A stretch of 64,000 bases of DNA from Loigolactobacillus jiayinensis (GTDB lineage Bacteria; Bacillota; Bacilli; Lactobacillales; Lactobacillaceae). The position numbers and the translations under genes are program-made. The notes below the pieces were generated by a model, which was not told the origin of the DNA, did not search any database, and worked only from the letters and a program-made list of their open reading frames with translations. Where the stretch lies: contig NZ_RHOF01000004.1 in the NCBI RefSeq assembly GCF_003946445.1, forward strand, positions 32,477 through 96,476, read 5' to 3'. Positions within the stretch are counted from its first letter, which is position 1. Each line of letters opens with the position of its first letter. Below are positions 44,513-52,644 of the stretch, one piece after another.

Positions 44513-44812
44513 ATGTCCAATCAAACAACCACAAAATTAGTTGCCGGAGGTGCCTTGCTCTTTACCAGCAGCGTCATCAGCCGACTACTTTGGCGTCGTT
44601 ACCGCGGTGCACAACCTGACAAACTGTTAAAAAAGGTCAAACACCAACTTAGTCAGCAAGCACCGATCAGCGGCTCTTGGATCGATTTTCAGCCGCAACG
44701 CTACCAGCAGCACTGGGCCTATCGCGGCGGTATCCGCCAAGCCGATCACGAATACCGCTTTGTGATCGCCACTAACGGTCAGTTGCTGGCTGGTCACTGG
44801 TTGACGCTTTAA
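44513..44812 (+). CDS. Small protein of unknown function
   Basis: 99 residues with one hydrophobic segment (about 8-25, LVAGGALLFTSSVISRLL), then a basic soluble part whose C-terminus (HEYRFVIATNGQLLAGHWLTL) has the look of a PepSY-like strand pair. I do not recognise the family. ATG 44513 has a strong CGGAGG site. Its 3' end overlaps the end of trmB on the opposite strand by 41 bases. Confidence 0.7.
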   Translation: MSNQTTTKLVAGGALLFTSSVISRLLWRRYRGAQPDKLLKKVKHQLSQQAPISGSWIDFQPQRYQQHWAYRGGIRQADHEYRFVIATNGQLLAGHWLTL

Positions 44813-45443
44813 ACTGTGCTTGAATCAAATAGATCGGGTGACCCATTTGACTAAACCGTTGTTCATACTCTGTCTCAATATTATCGGGGGCGTCGTCAGC
44901 ATGCAAGTCTAACGATAGCTCATTAAATTGCATCCCAAACTGGTTAAAGCTGATTAACGAAAATTCGAATAACCCCCGATTATCAGTTTTAAATTGTAAT
45001 TGCCCCGCTGGCTGCAAAATTGTCTGGTACATAGCTAAAAATAAGCGATGTGTCAGCCGTCGTTTAGCGTGGCGTGTTTTGGGCCAAGGATCCGAAAAGT
45101 TCAAATAGACTTGCGCGACTTCGCCTGCCGCAAAGAAGTCAGTTAAGTCGCCGCCATCAGCCTGAATCAAATACAAGTTAGGCAATTGTTCAACCAATTG
45201 CTTTTCTAAAATCATGATGGCCACTGACGGCTGGATCTCGATGCCAATAAAGTTGCGTTCAGGATAAGCTTTGGCCATTTCAACGATGAAGCGCCCTTTG
45301 CCGGAACCAACCTCAATACTAAGCGGCTGCTTCTGGGCAAATTTACGTTGCCACTGGCCCTTAAAATCCATTGGTGTCGTTGTCATATATTGGGGATTAG
45401 CGGCAATTTCGCCTGCCGCCCGCGGTTTGTTTCTTAAACGCAT
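44772..45443 (-). CDS. trmB: tRNA (guanine-N7)-methyltransferase
   Basis: 223 residues. It methylates G46 of tRNA. IEVGSGKGRFIVEMA is motif I; VYLNFSDPWPKTRHAKRRLTH holds the family's PWPKxRH string; the C-terminus has the TEYEQRF motif. ATG 45443 follows GAGGTC; the codon at 45455 would include the ribosome site. A 17-bp perfect hairpin stands 22 bases upstream of the start. Confidence 0.96.
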   Translation of the reverse strand: MRLRNKPRAAGEIAANPQYMTTTPMDFKGQWQRKFAQKQPLSIEVGSGKGRFIVEMAKAYPERNFIGIEIQPSVAIMILEKQLVEQLPNLYLIQADGGDLTDFFAAGEVAQVYLNFSDPWPKTRHAKRRLTHRLFLAMYQTILQPAGQLQFKTDNRGLFEFSLISFNQFGMQFNELSLDLHADDAPDNIETEYEQRFSQMGHPIYLIQAQFKASTSDQPATDR

Positions 45444-45465
45444 ACTTGACCTCATTTTCTTTAGT

Positions 45466-45520
45466 ACGTGGCCTAAACGGCAGCCGACGTTCTGCGTACC
45501 ACCTGCCGTTTAGGCCACGT
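45466..45520. repeat. Perfect 17-bp inverted repeat upstream of trmB
   Basis: ACGTGGCCTAAACGGCA (45466-45482) pairs perfectly with TGCCGTTTAGGCCACGT (45504-45520) across 21 bases. The 14-bp stem starting GTG and the CACGTTT at the right end recall the 122-bp element, so it may be a core-less relative. It could act in the trmB leader or end plus-strand transcripts. Confidence 0.7.
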
Positions 45521-45542
45521 TTAGCTTAAATTTTTCAATCGC

Positions 45543-45583
45543 GCGACTGCCCGTTGATCAACCCACGGTGCAGTCGCTTTTTA
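45543..45583 (+). terminator. Plus-strand intrinsic terminator
   Basis: GCGACTGC (45543-45550) and GCAGTCGC (45570-45577) with inner CGT/ACG pairing, followed by TTTTTA. The only plus-strand gene upstream is the small protein at 44513, whose transcript would first run antisense through trmB. Confidence 0.6.
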
Positions 45584-45603
45584 CTAGTTGGTGCTTAACC
45601 ACC

Positions 45604-45643
45604 TAAAAAGCCAGCCGGTAGCACGTCACAGAAAAAGGCTGGA
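45604..45643 (-). terminator. Terminator of the ytmP-like gene
   Basis: On the reverse strand CCAGCC pairs with GGCTGG around a 20-base loop and is followed by CTTTTT. Confidence 0.6.
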
Positions 45644-45680
45644 ACGTAACCACATTACCGCCCCGGCCCCATCTATACCA

Positions 45681-46472
45681 TTATTGTCCTGTTCGCGCAT
45701 CAAATAACTCACGCAGTTGGAGTAGTGCCTGATTCATTTCATGATAACGCTGTTCATTGAAGAAACGCTTAACGATCAATAATAGATTTAAAAAGCCATA
45801 CCACTCGATTCGCTGAATGATGTCATTATCACTGGTCATGCCATAATCGCATAACCAGCGTGACCATTGCGCTCGCGGCACATATTGGCACAAAACCGTG
45901 CTTAAATCGAAGGCCGCGTCAGCAAACATAGCATCATCCCAATCGACAATGTATAAGCGTTTCTGTTCAGATAATAGCCAATTTTTATGATTTAAATCCC
46001 CATGGCAGACTTCCAGTTGTTCTGGATCAAATACTGGCTTGTTCTGAATCAAATAAGTCAACACCTGCTTCAATAGCGGATGTAAACGCAGATCCGAGGA
46101 TAAATTTAAATAATATTGTTGTAAAAAGTGATCCGAGGTGACGGTTAAACCGCCAACCCGCTGTAACATCTTTTTTAAGAGTTTCGAGTGGTGCACCCGC
46201 GCCAGCAATTTAGCCACCGCAGTGTCACTCATTTCTTGCCGAGTTAACGTCCGCCCGTTGAGCCACTCTTGCGCCGTTAACACATCACCACTAGAAATCC
46301 GTTTGGTCCAAATCAACCGTGGCGAAATGCCTTCCATCGATAAGGCGGCCAAAAACGGTGACGTATTACGCTTCAGAAAAACTTTCTCCTGAGCGCGGGT
46401 GCCAATGAAGGCGGCTCCGGTACTACCACCAGCTGGTTGAATTTGCCAGCCTGCATCTAAATCAAAATCCAT
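45681..46472 (-). CDS. Aminoglycoside phosphotransferase/choline kinase-like protein (YtmP)
   Basis: 263 residues with the APH kinase fold: EKVFLKRNTSPF in the N-lobe, the catalytic loop VCHGDLNHKNWLL (HGDxxxxN) and the metal-binding YIVDWDDAMFADAAFDL. Substrate unknown; the family includes thiamine and choline kinases. It is conserved upstream of trmB in Firmicutes. ATG 46472 is 7 bases after AAAGGGGG; a GTG two codons earlier is possible. Confidence 0.9.
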   Translation of the reverse strand: MDFDLDAGWQIQPAGGSTGAAFIGTRAQEKVFLKRNTSPFLAALSMEGISPRLIWTKRISSGDVLTAQEWLNGRTLTRQEMSDTAVAKLLARVHHSKLLKKMLQRVGGLTVTSDHFLQQYYLNLSSDLRLHPLLKQVLTYLIQNKPVFDPEQLEVCHGDLNHKNWLLSEQKRLYIVDWDDAMFADAAFDLSTVLCQYVPRAQWSRWLCDYGMTSDNDIIQRIEWYGFLNLLLIVKRFFNEQRYHEMNQALLQLRELFDARTGQ

Positions 46473-46664
46473 CGCCACACCCCCTTTTAAGCGCCTGTTT
46501 AAAACGCCGTCCGCTATGAACTACAGTAACCAATAATGAATCAAGCTCACTAGATTAAAAAAACGACTTTTTAAACACCTTGCCGTTAAAAAATGACTGA
46601 AGTGTTCAATCATTCCACTCACTATTTTACTGGTCGGCAAAACTAACGTCAAGCGCCGATGTCC

Positions 46665-47864
46665 TTATTTTTCCGGTTGTAAACGCCGGGGAAAATAAAC
46701 TAAGGTCAAGAGGAAAACAGCCGCCAATTCAACAAGCGTAAACAATAACCACTGCACTAGACTGTGATTAACCAACATTACCAACGCAAAAATTAGGGCT
46801 TGCACCAATAATAAACCTTGCACTAAATGCTGAAATGACCGTATTCTACTGACCTGTGGTACTGGGTACAAATGCGCTAATAAATTTTCGTTAAAAACTT
46901 GGTAAAACGGTAACAGCTGAAATCCAACTAAATAGAGGAAAATGGCACCAGCAATTGCCGCCACCCACCATAACGGAATAAACCAAATAATCACCGCACC
47001 TAGCACTAATAACCGCAAATATAGGCCAAGATATTCAGTTCCCCGGAAAAATTCACGTAAATACAAATAGCCGAACGTCCGCTGCTGACTACCTTTAAAT
47101 AACCGCAACAGTGGGTCCAAATACGCCCGCCGGTGAACCTTACCGCTTAATTGCGGCACATCGGTAAATAAGTTGATCAGCCGGTACAACTGCAGCATTC
47201 GCGAATTTTCATTTTTCACAGCAGCACGCCATTGGAAAATCGCGGTGGCTAACCAGCGCGGAATCGCCCAGCGTAGGCCAATTTCAATAATGACCATTGC
47301 CAGCACGCCAGCTAACGGTGTTAACCATAAACTCAGCGCCAGTACGCTGGCCGCAATCAGGTAAAAAGGCACCTGCCACCGCTGAAAACGCTGATAACTC
47401 GCCAACAGCTGTAACCAAAATTGGCTATCCTTAAGTGCCACCATGACCACAAAAATAGCCAAACCATCAATGGGCACTAAGTTAGTTGCCACCGCCTGAA
47501 ACGGCAACAACGCCCCTAGGCCAAGCGCAAACGCCGCGGCTGGCAGCCATAAACTATAGCGCCGCGCCGCCAACAAATACGACATTAACTGTGGCTCTTT
47601 TGGTAACAAAAAGAGCGTATCCGCGTCCTGCAGCAACGTTGCCCAATGACCAAAACTCAGCAAAACCAATAAAATCACCAAAATCAGCGGCTTAGCCCAC
47701 CACAACTGCCCAGTTAACGTATCCAGCACATTGGAATAACTGTAAGCCAGCGCCCCGATAAAAATAAAAATGGCGATCATAAAAAATTCATTAAAAACGT
47801 AGCGCGAATACTTCAGCATCTCCTTATGATGCTGCTGTACCCGCTGTTGCCATAACTGTTTCAT
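46665..47864 (-). CDS. ecsB: ABC transporter permease EcsB
   Basis: 399 residues with about nine membrane segments and the EcsB features LWQQRVQQHHKEMLKYSRYVFNEFF at the start and LLPKEPQLMSYLL (about 83-95). In B. subtilis Ecs affects secretion, competence and intramembrane proteolysis by RasP. It overlaps ecsA by 4 bases. Confidence 0.93.
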   Translation of the reverse strand: MKQLWQQRVQQHHKEMLKYSRYVFNEFFMIAIFIFIGALAYSYSNVLDTLTGQLWWAKPLILVILLVLLSFGHWATLLQDADTLFLLPKEPQLMSYLLAARRYSLWLPAAAFALGLGALLPFQAVATNLVPIDGLAIFVVMVALKDSQFWLQLLASYQRFQRWQVPFYLIAASVLALSLWLTPLAGVLAMVIIEIGLRWAIPRWLATAIFQWRAAVKNENSRMLQLYRLINLFTDVPQLSGKVHRRAYLDPLLRLFKGSQQRTFGYLYLREFFRGTEYLGLYLRLLVLGAVIIWFIPLWWVAAIAGAIFLYLVGFQLLPFYQVFNENLLAHLYPVPQVSRIRSFQHLVQGLLLVQALIFALVMLVNHSLVQWLLFTLVELAAVFLLTLVYFPRRLQPEK

Positions 47865-48595
47865 TGCGCTACCTCATCGATCATCTTGAAGTAGATATCA
47901 TCCAAGTTACCAGCCCCCATACCGAACTGCTGCTTCAACTCAGTTAACGTCCCTTGCGCCCGAATCTCACCATCACTTAGTAAAATAAAAGAATCAGCGT
48001 ACTGCTGTGCGGTGGCTAACACGTGCGTCGACATCAACACGGCAGCACCACGGGCTTTCTGCTGCTCGATCACTTGCAACAGATCACGAATGGCCAACGG
48101 ATCCAATCCGGTAAACGGTTCGTCAATAATATAGAGCGCTGCTGGCACAATAAATGCACAGACAATCATCACCTTTTGTTGCATCCCTTTGGAAAAGTTG
48201 GCGGGGAACCAATCGAGCCGCTTGTCTAACCGAAAGCGCGTTAACAAATCACCAGCTTGCTGCCAAGCTTTTTTCGTATCCAAATCATAGGCCATAATCG
48301 TCAGTTCAATGTGTTCACGCAAGGTTAGCGCTGGATATAAGACTGGCGTTTCCGGCACAAAGGCCAATGACTTGCGGTACGTTTCTGGTTCGCCACTTAA
48401 GGTGACCCCATTTAATTTGATCGTGCCCTTTTGCGGCGTTAAAATTCCAATAATGTGCTTGATCGTCGTTGATTTACCAGCACCGTTTAAGCCAATCAAA
48501 CCAACCACCGTTTGTTCAGGAATTGTAAAGTTCAAATCTTTCAAAACGGGAACGTGTGAGTAGCCCCCAGTTAAATGTTCAACTTCTAAGCTCAT
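47861..48595 (-). CDS. ecsA: ABC transporter ATP-binding protein EcsA
   Basis: 244 residues. Walker A GLNGAGKSTTIKH (about 35-47), signature FSKGMQQKVMI in place of LSGGQ, Walker B LYIIDEPFTGLDP, and the switch His in STHVL. Start ATG 48595 follows AAGGAGC; an upstream extension to 48652 has no family support. Divergent from hit, as in B. subtilis. Confidence 0.95.
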   Translation of the reverse strand: MSLEVEHLTGGYSHVPVLKDLNFTIPEQTVVGLIGLNGAGKSTTIKHIIGILTPQKGTIKLNGVTLSGEPETYRKSLAFVPETPVLYPALTLREHIELTIMAYDLDTKKAWQQAGDLLTRFRLDKRLDWFPANFSKGMQQKVMIVCAFIVPAALYIIDEPFTGLDPLAIRDLLQVIEQQKARGAAVLMSTHVLATAQQYADSFILLSDGEIRAQGTLTELKQQFGMGAGNLDDIYFKMIDEVAQ

Positions 48596-48755
48596 AAAAT
48601 AACATGGCTCCTTCGTTTTACTTGCGGACCTTTTTGTATAACAACGCCGCAATTAATTTACCAACAATTATAGCATATACCGCTAATGATATTGGTTCAA
48701 TTTAAGCGCTTATTATGGTAGCATGAAGGTAAATAACGAAAGAAGGCACTTCCTT

Positions 48756-49196
48756 ATGGCATATGATGCAGATTGCATTTTTTGTAAAATTATTCAAAAC
48801 GAAATTCCCAGCACGGTCGTTTACGAAGACGACGTGGTTAAGGCCTTTCTTGATTTGACCCAAGCAACACCGGGGCACACACTAGTCGTTCCAAAAACCC
48901 ACGTCCCTGATATTTTTGCTTACGACGCTGAGCTGGCAGCGCAAGTGTTCAGCCGCATCCCTAAAATTGCCCGTGCCATCAAGGCTAGTGATCCCGCAAT
49001 CATTGGCATGAATATTATCAATAACAATGGGAAAGTCGCTTCTCAATCTGTTTTCCACTCCCATTTCCATTTAATCCCCCGCTATCAAGCGACTGAAGGC
49101 TTTGGGATGACCTTCGCGGACAATAGCGCTGCTTACACATCAGAAAAGCTCCAAGCCGTTGCCGCAAAGATCAGCGCACAATTACAAACTGACTAA
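48756..49196 (+). CDS. hit: HIT-family nucleotide hydrolase
   Basis: 146 residues: CIFCKIIQNEIPSTVVYEDD with zinc-type cysteines, DLTQATPGHTLVVPKTH, and the histidine triad QSVFHSHFHLIPR (HxHxH). It hydrolyses nucleotide phosphoramidates or dinucleoside polyphosphates. Start ATG 48756 after AGAAGG. Divergent from ecsAB, upstream of the YtxH-like gene. Confidence 0.95.
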   Translation: MAYDADCIFCKIIQNEIPSTVVYEDDVVKAFLDLTQATPGHTLVVPKTHVPDIFAYDAELAAQVFSRIPKIARAIKASDPAIIGMNIINNNGKVASQSVFHSHFHLIPRYQATEGFGMTFADNSAAYTSEKLQAVAAKISAQLQTD

Positions 49197-49232
49197 TACA
49201 CGTTCAACTTAATCATGCAAGGAGGTTTGCAG

Positions 49233-49583
49233 ATGAAACATTTTAGTACTGGTTTATTACTTGGTGCTGCGGTCGGCGGCGTCTACGCGCTTTTTACCGC
49301 TAAACGTAGTGGCCGCGAAACCCAAGCACAGATCAAGCATTACGTGGACGACGTAACCGAAGGCGCTTTAGCGGTTAACGACAGCTTAGCGCGCCTACGC
49401 CAGGCTGCTCAAGTGCTGGCCAAAGAAGGCAGTGGTAATGCCGCCCAAACGGTACAAGAATTACAACAACTGTTTGACGATTTCAATTTTCAAAGCGACT
49501 CACGGATCAAACGCGCTAAGGACGCCAGCGAACAGCTGCAAAAAGATATTGGCGCCGCTATGCCCGAGCAACCAACCGATTAA
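49233..49583 (+). CDS. YtxH/YhaH-like small membrane-anchored protein
   Basis: 116 residues. A single N-terminal membrane segment with Gly-rich face (GLLLGAAVGGVYALFTA, 5-21) followed by the KRSGRETQAQIK string and an amphipathic helical, coiled-coil-like tail, as in YtxH-family stress proteins. B. subtilis yhaH lies in the same place next to hit and prsA. Function unknown. ATG 49233 after AAGGAGG. Confidence 0.82.
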   Translation: MKHFSTGLLLGAAVGGVYALFTAKRSGRETQAQIKHYVDDVTEGALAVNDSLARLRQAAQVLAKEGSGNAAQTVQELQQLFDDFNFQSDSRIKRAKDASEQLQKDIGAAMPEQPTD

Positions 49584-49627
49584 CTAGTCATTTATATCAA
49601 GCTAGTTTAATTAGCGCTATTGTTAGT

Positions 49628-49688
49628 GCAAAAAAGCCCATAACAAAATTAATTTTAAGTAATTAATTTTGCGTTGAGCTTTTTTTGC
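49628..49688 (+). terminator. Terminator downstream of the YtxH-like gene
   Basis: AAAATTAATT / AATTAATTTT (49645-49654 and 49661-49670) extended by an outer GCAAAAAAGC / GCTTTTTTTGC pair, with a T run. It separates this gene from prsA. Confidence 0.8.
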
Positions 49689-49881
49689 ACTCTTTTTTAA
49701 CCACGCTTAAATCGCTACTGCCCATTATTTTTTAGTCATGTTTATAAGTTGCAGTTATGCCTTGCCTGTGATTTGTTGAAGTTTTCATGAAGAAATCAAG
49801 CGATGTTTCAATTTTGGCGATGATTATGGTATATTAAGGCTTGTGAGTTTCAGAAAAATATTTTATAAGGATGTGCTATGC

Positions 49882-50931
49882 ATGCGGAAAAAATGGCTAT
49901 TGTCCATTGTGGGCGTTTTACTAGCCGTCACTCTAGCGGGCTGCGGTAACAAAACTGTTGCAACAACTTCTGGTGGTAACGTTACCCAGGATGATTATTA
50001 TAATGAAATGAAGACATCATCCAGTGGTAAACAAGTTTTACAGCAATTAATTTTGAATAAAGTATTGGAGAAGGAATATGGTGACAAGGTTTCCAAAGCC
50101 AAAGTCACTAAACAATACAATTCTTATAAGAGCCAATACGGTTCATCATTCAGTTCTGTCTTATCGCAAAACGATATGACTGCTTCAAGCTTCAAGCAAA
50201 ATCTACGTTCTAACTTATTATTAGAACAAGCTGTTAAAGATAACGTCAAAGTTACCGATGCGCAGTTGAAGAAACAATGGAAATCTTACGAACCAAAAGT
50301 CACTGTTCAACATATTTTGGTTGCTAAAAAGTCCACTGCTGAAACGATCATTGCTGAGTTGAAGAAGGATAACTCCGCTGCTAATTTCAAGAAATTAGCT
50401 AAGAAGTATTCAACTGATACTAGCACTAAGTCTGACGCCGGTAAGTTGCCAGCATTCGATTCGACTGACACGAGCTTGGATTCAACCTTCAAGAAGGCTG
50501 CCTTCAAACTTAAGACAGACGATTACACTGCAACACCAGTCAAGACACAATACGGTTACCATGTTATCCGTATGATTAAGAACCCTGGTAAAGGCACGAT
50601 GAAGTCACACGAAGCAACATTGAAAGCACAAATCTACACTGCTGATATGCAAGACAGCACTGTCTTACACAATGTGATCGTTAAGGTCTTGAAGAAGGGT
50701 AATGTTCAGATCAAGGATGACGATTTGAAAGACGTTTTATCTGGTTACACTAAGTTAACCAAAGCAAGCTCAAGTAGCTCAGCCGCTTCTTCGAGCAGCG
50801 AATCTTCTGAATCAAGTTCTAGTGAATCTAGCTCAAGTGAGTCTAGCTCATCTGAATCAAGTTCCGCAGCATCAAGCTCAAGTGAATCTAGCGCATCTTC
50901 AAGTGCGGCTAGCTCAAGTGCATCAAATTAA
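49882..50931 (+). CDS. prsA: Foldase lipoprotein PrsA
   Basis: 349 residues. Lipoprotein signal [20 protein letters not shown] with the lipidated Cys21. A PpiC-type peptidyl-prolyl isomerase domain (about 134-230, [15 protein letters not shown] to YGYHVIRMI) sits between N- and C-terminal chaperone lobes. It helps secreted proteins fold outside the membrane. The C-terminus is a Ser/Glu-rich tail (about 298-349, [12 protein letters not shown]), longer than in B. subtilis PrsA. ATG 49882 follows AAGGATG; an upstream in-frame ATG is too far from a ribosome site. Confidence 0.95.
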   Translation: MRKKWLLSIVGVLLAVTLAGCGNKTVATTSGGNVTQDDYYNEMKTSSSGKQVLQQLILNKVLEKEYGDKVSKAKVTKQYNSYKSQYGSSFSSVLSQNDMTASSFKQNLRSNLLLEQAVKDNVKVTDAQLKKQWKSYEPKVTVQHILVAKKSTAETIIAELKKDNSAANFKKLAKKYSTDTSTKSDAGKLPAFDSTDTSLDSTFKKAAFKLKTDDYTATPVKTQYGYHVIRMIKNPGKGTMKSHEATLKAQIYTADMQDSTVLHNVIVKVLKKGNVQIKDDDLKDVLSGYTKLTKASSSSSAASSSSESSESSSSESSSSESSSSESSSAASSSSESSASSSAASSSASN

Positions 50932-50938
50932 TACTTTA

Positions 50939-50977
50939 AAAAGTGCGACGAACAGTCATTGTTCGTCGCGCTTTTTG
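50939..50977 (+). terminator. Terminator of prsA
   Basis: GCGACGAACA and TGTTCGTCGC form a perfect 10-bp stem, extended by AAAGT/GCTTT-type pairs, followed by TTTTTGTTT. Confidence 0.92.
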
Positions 50978-51069
50978 TTTACCCTTAACCTAATTACAAT
51001 TAGTTCTTTAATCATTTTCTAATTTAGTTTAAACTAGAACTTAACTATTTATTGTTGAGGAGTGAAAAA

Positions 51070-51774
51070 ATGGGTCCAGAATTAACTTTTCGTAGTGGCT
51101 TGCATGACGTTGTCCCCACCACTTTCGGCTATATCGGCGTGGGGTTGGCGTTTGGCGTGGTCAGCCGTACCAGTAATTTGTCGCTGTGGACCGTGTTACT
51201 GATGTCCTTGGTGGTTTATGCAGGTTCAGCACAATTTATTATTACCAGCATGTTGCTGGCAGGCAGCCCAATTTCCGCCATTATCTTTTCAGCTTTTTTG
51301 GTCAACTCACGGATGATTTTGATGAGTACCTCGATGGCGCAATATTTCAAAAAATATTCATTAGCGACCAACGTGGGGATCGGCTCGCTACTGACAGACG
51401 AAACTTTTGCCTTAGGGATGAACAAACTCAATGACACTGACCGAAAATTAACGCCAGTGTGGTTTAATACCGCCAACGTGGTCGCTTATTTAGTTTGGGC
51501 AGCCGCCACCGTAGCTGGTGCGCTGATCGGTAATCTGATCACTGACCCTAAAGCATTCGGCTTAGATTTCGCCTTAGTGGCCATGTTTCTGGGTCTGCTT
51601 TATTTACAAATGGTCAGTGACCGTAGCAAAAAATTAAGTTTGCAATTATTAGTGGTCGCCTTCGTGGCTGTCGCAGTTTATGTGCTCCTGATTTTCTTGT
51701 CCGCTAATTTTGCTTTACTCGGGGGCACAATTTTGGGCTGTATTTTTGGAATGGTGGTGGCAAAATGGCGTTAA
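51070..51774 (+). CDS. azlC: AzlC-family branched-chain amino acid exporter, large subunit
   Basis: 234 residues with about six membrane segments; the N-terminal TFRSGLHDVVPTTFGYIGVGLAFGVV and YAGSAQFIITSMLLAG are AzlC hallmarks. With AzlD it exports branched-chain amino acids or analogues. ATG 51070 after GAGGAG. It overlaps azlD by 10 bases. Confidence 0.95.
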   Translation: MGPELTFRSGLHDVVPTTFGYIGVGLAFGVVSRTSNLSLWTVLLMSLVVYAGSAQFIITSMLLAGSPISAIIFSAFLVNSRMILMSTSMAQYFKKYSLATNVGIGSLLTDETFALGMNKLNDTDRKLTPVWFNTANVVAYLVWAAATVAGALIGNLITDPKAFGLDFALVAMFLGLLYLQMVSDRSKKLSLQLLVVAFVAVAVYVLLIFLSANFALLGGTILGCIFGMVVAKWR

Positions 51775-52097
51775 CTGGCTATGTTTTTTGGACAATTATT
51801 GGTTGCGGCGCTGTCACCTGGCTTTCCCGGGTCATTCCTTTTGTCTTGGTCAAGCAATTTGAACTGCCTCGCTGGTTGGTGGAATTTCTCTCCTTCGTGC
51901 CGGTGGCAATTATGACGGCCTTAGTCGTAGAGAACTTGTTCAACGCCCACCCTGGCCATCTACCGAGCTTAAACGTTGGCAACGCCCTCGCTACTTTACC
52001 GGCGTTAGTCACGGCTATCGTCACCAAAAGTTTGCTGGCCATCGTGGTGGTTGGCATTGTGGCTATGGCCATCGTGCGTGCACTTGGCTGGGCTTAA
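51765..52097 (+). CDS. azlD: AzlD-family small subunit of the exporter
   Basis: 110 residues, four membrane segments, with GCGAVTWLSRVIPFVLV (13-29) and the LSFVPVAIMTALVVENL string. Partner of AzlC; starts inside the azlC 3' end (translational coupling). Its stop at 52097 is five bases from the large repeat, so no separate terminator is seen before the repeat's own hairpin. Confidence 0.94.
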   Translation: MALTGYVFWTIIGCGAVTWLSRVIPFVLVKQFELPRWLVEFLSFVPVAIMTALVVENLFNAHPGHLPSLNVGNALATLPALVTAIVTKSLLAIVVVGIVAMAIVRALGWA

Positions 52098-52101
52098 AAA
52101 A

Positions 52102-52644
52102 GCGTACGACATAAGTAAAATTGGTTCTTTCTGAACTTTGTCTACAAGCTGAGTAAGTTAGCTTCCATTCCGTCGCCAGTGGACGGAACGAGTGGCGTGT
52201 TGGCGAGCTAATTTTTCCTGAATAAAAAGCAAAAGCAGACGGAAAAATGGATCTCGCCAGCCACGCATAGTTCTAAATGGTACAACCCACCATTAAGAAC
52301 TATCGACACATCTGGTCCACTGGCGACTCCATTTCAGCAGGCAACGGTTGAGCGTTCAACTATTGATTATTTAAGTGGCAGAGTTAGTGGTAGTCAGAAT
52401 ACAAAACACCAGTAAAACAGTTTTCTGACTGTTTTACTGGTGTTTTTATGCGCATATAATCTACTTTAAAACTACGAATTACAAACAGTTGTCAGGTAAT
52501 CCTAATTTAGCTATCTAAATATTTAACCTAATTCACAAAATAATGCTCGAACGCTGCCAAGGTGGAATGGAACCAAACTAAATCTGCCTACGAGTTAATA
52601 AGGCAGCCATACTTCAGAAAGAATCGTAAAATTATGCCGTACGC
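52102..52644 (+). repeat. Large structured repeat, family B, copy 2
   Basis: 543 bases with imperfect inverted ends: GCGTACGACATAA... and TTCTTTCTGAA on the left, TTCAGAAAGAA and TTATGCCGTACGC on the right. Within: a perfect 13-bp long-range stem GTCGCCAGTGGAC (52172-52184) / GTCCACTGGCGAC (52315-52327), an inner TTCTAAATGG / CCATTAAGAA hairpin, and an 18-bp stem (52404-52421 / 52428-52445) followed by T residues. Copy 1 is at 37352. The right end overlaps the last codons of the next gene. Confidence 0.88.

Noticed and set aside
52102..52644. Large repeat as an insertion sequence
   Set aside because: It has inverted ends but no open frame that could be a transposase in either copy, so I call it a repeat and leave mobility as an open question.
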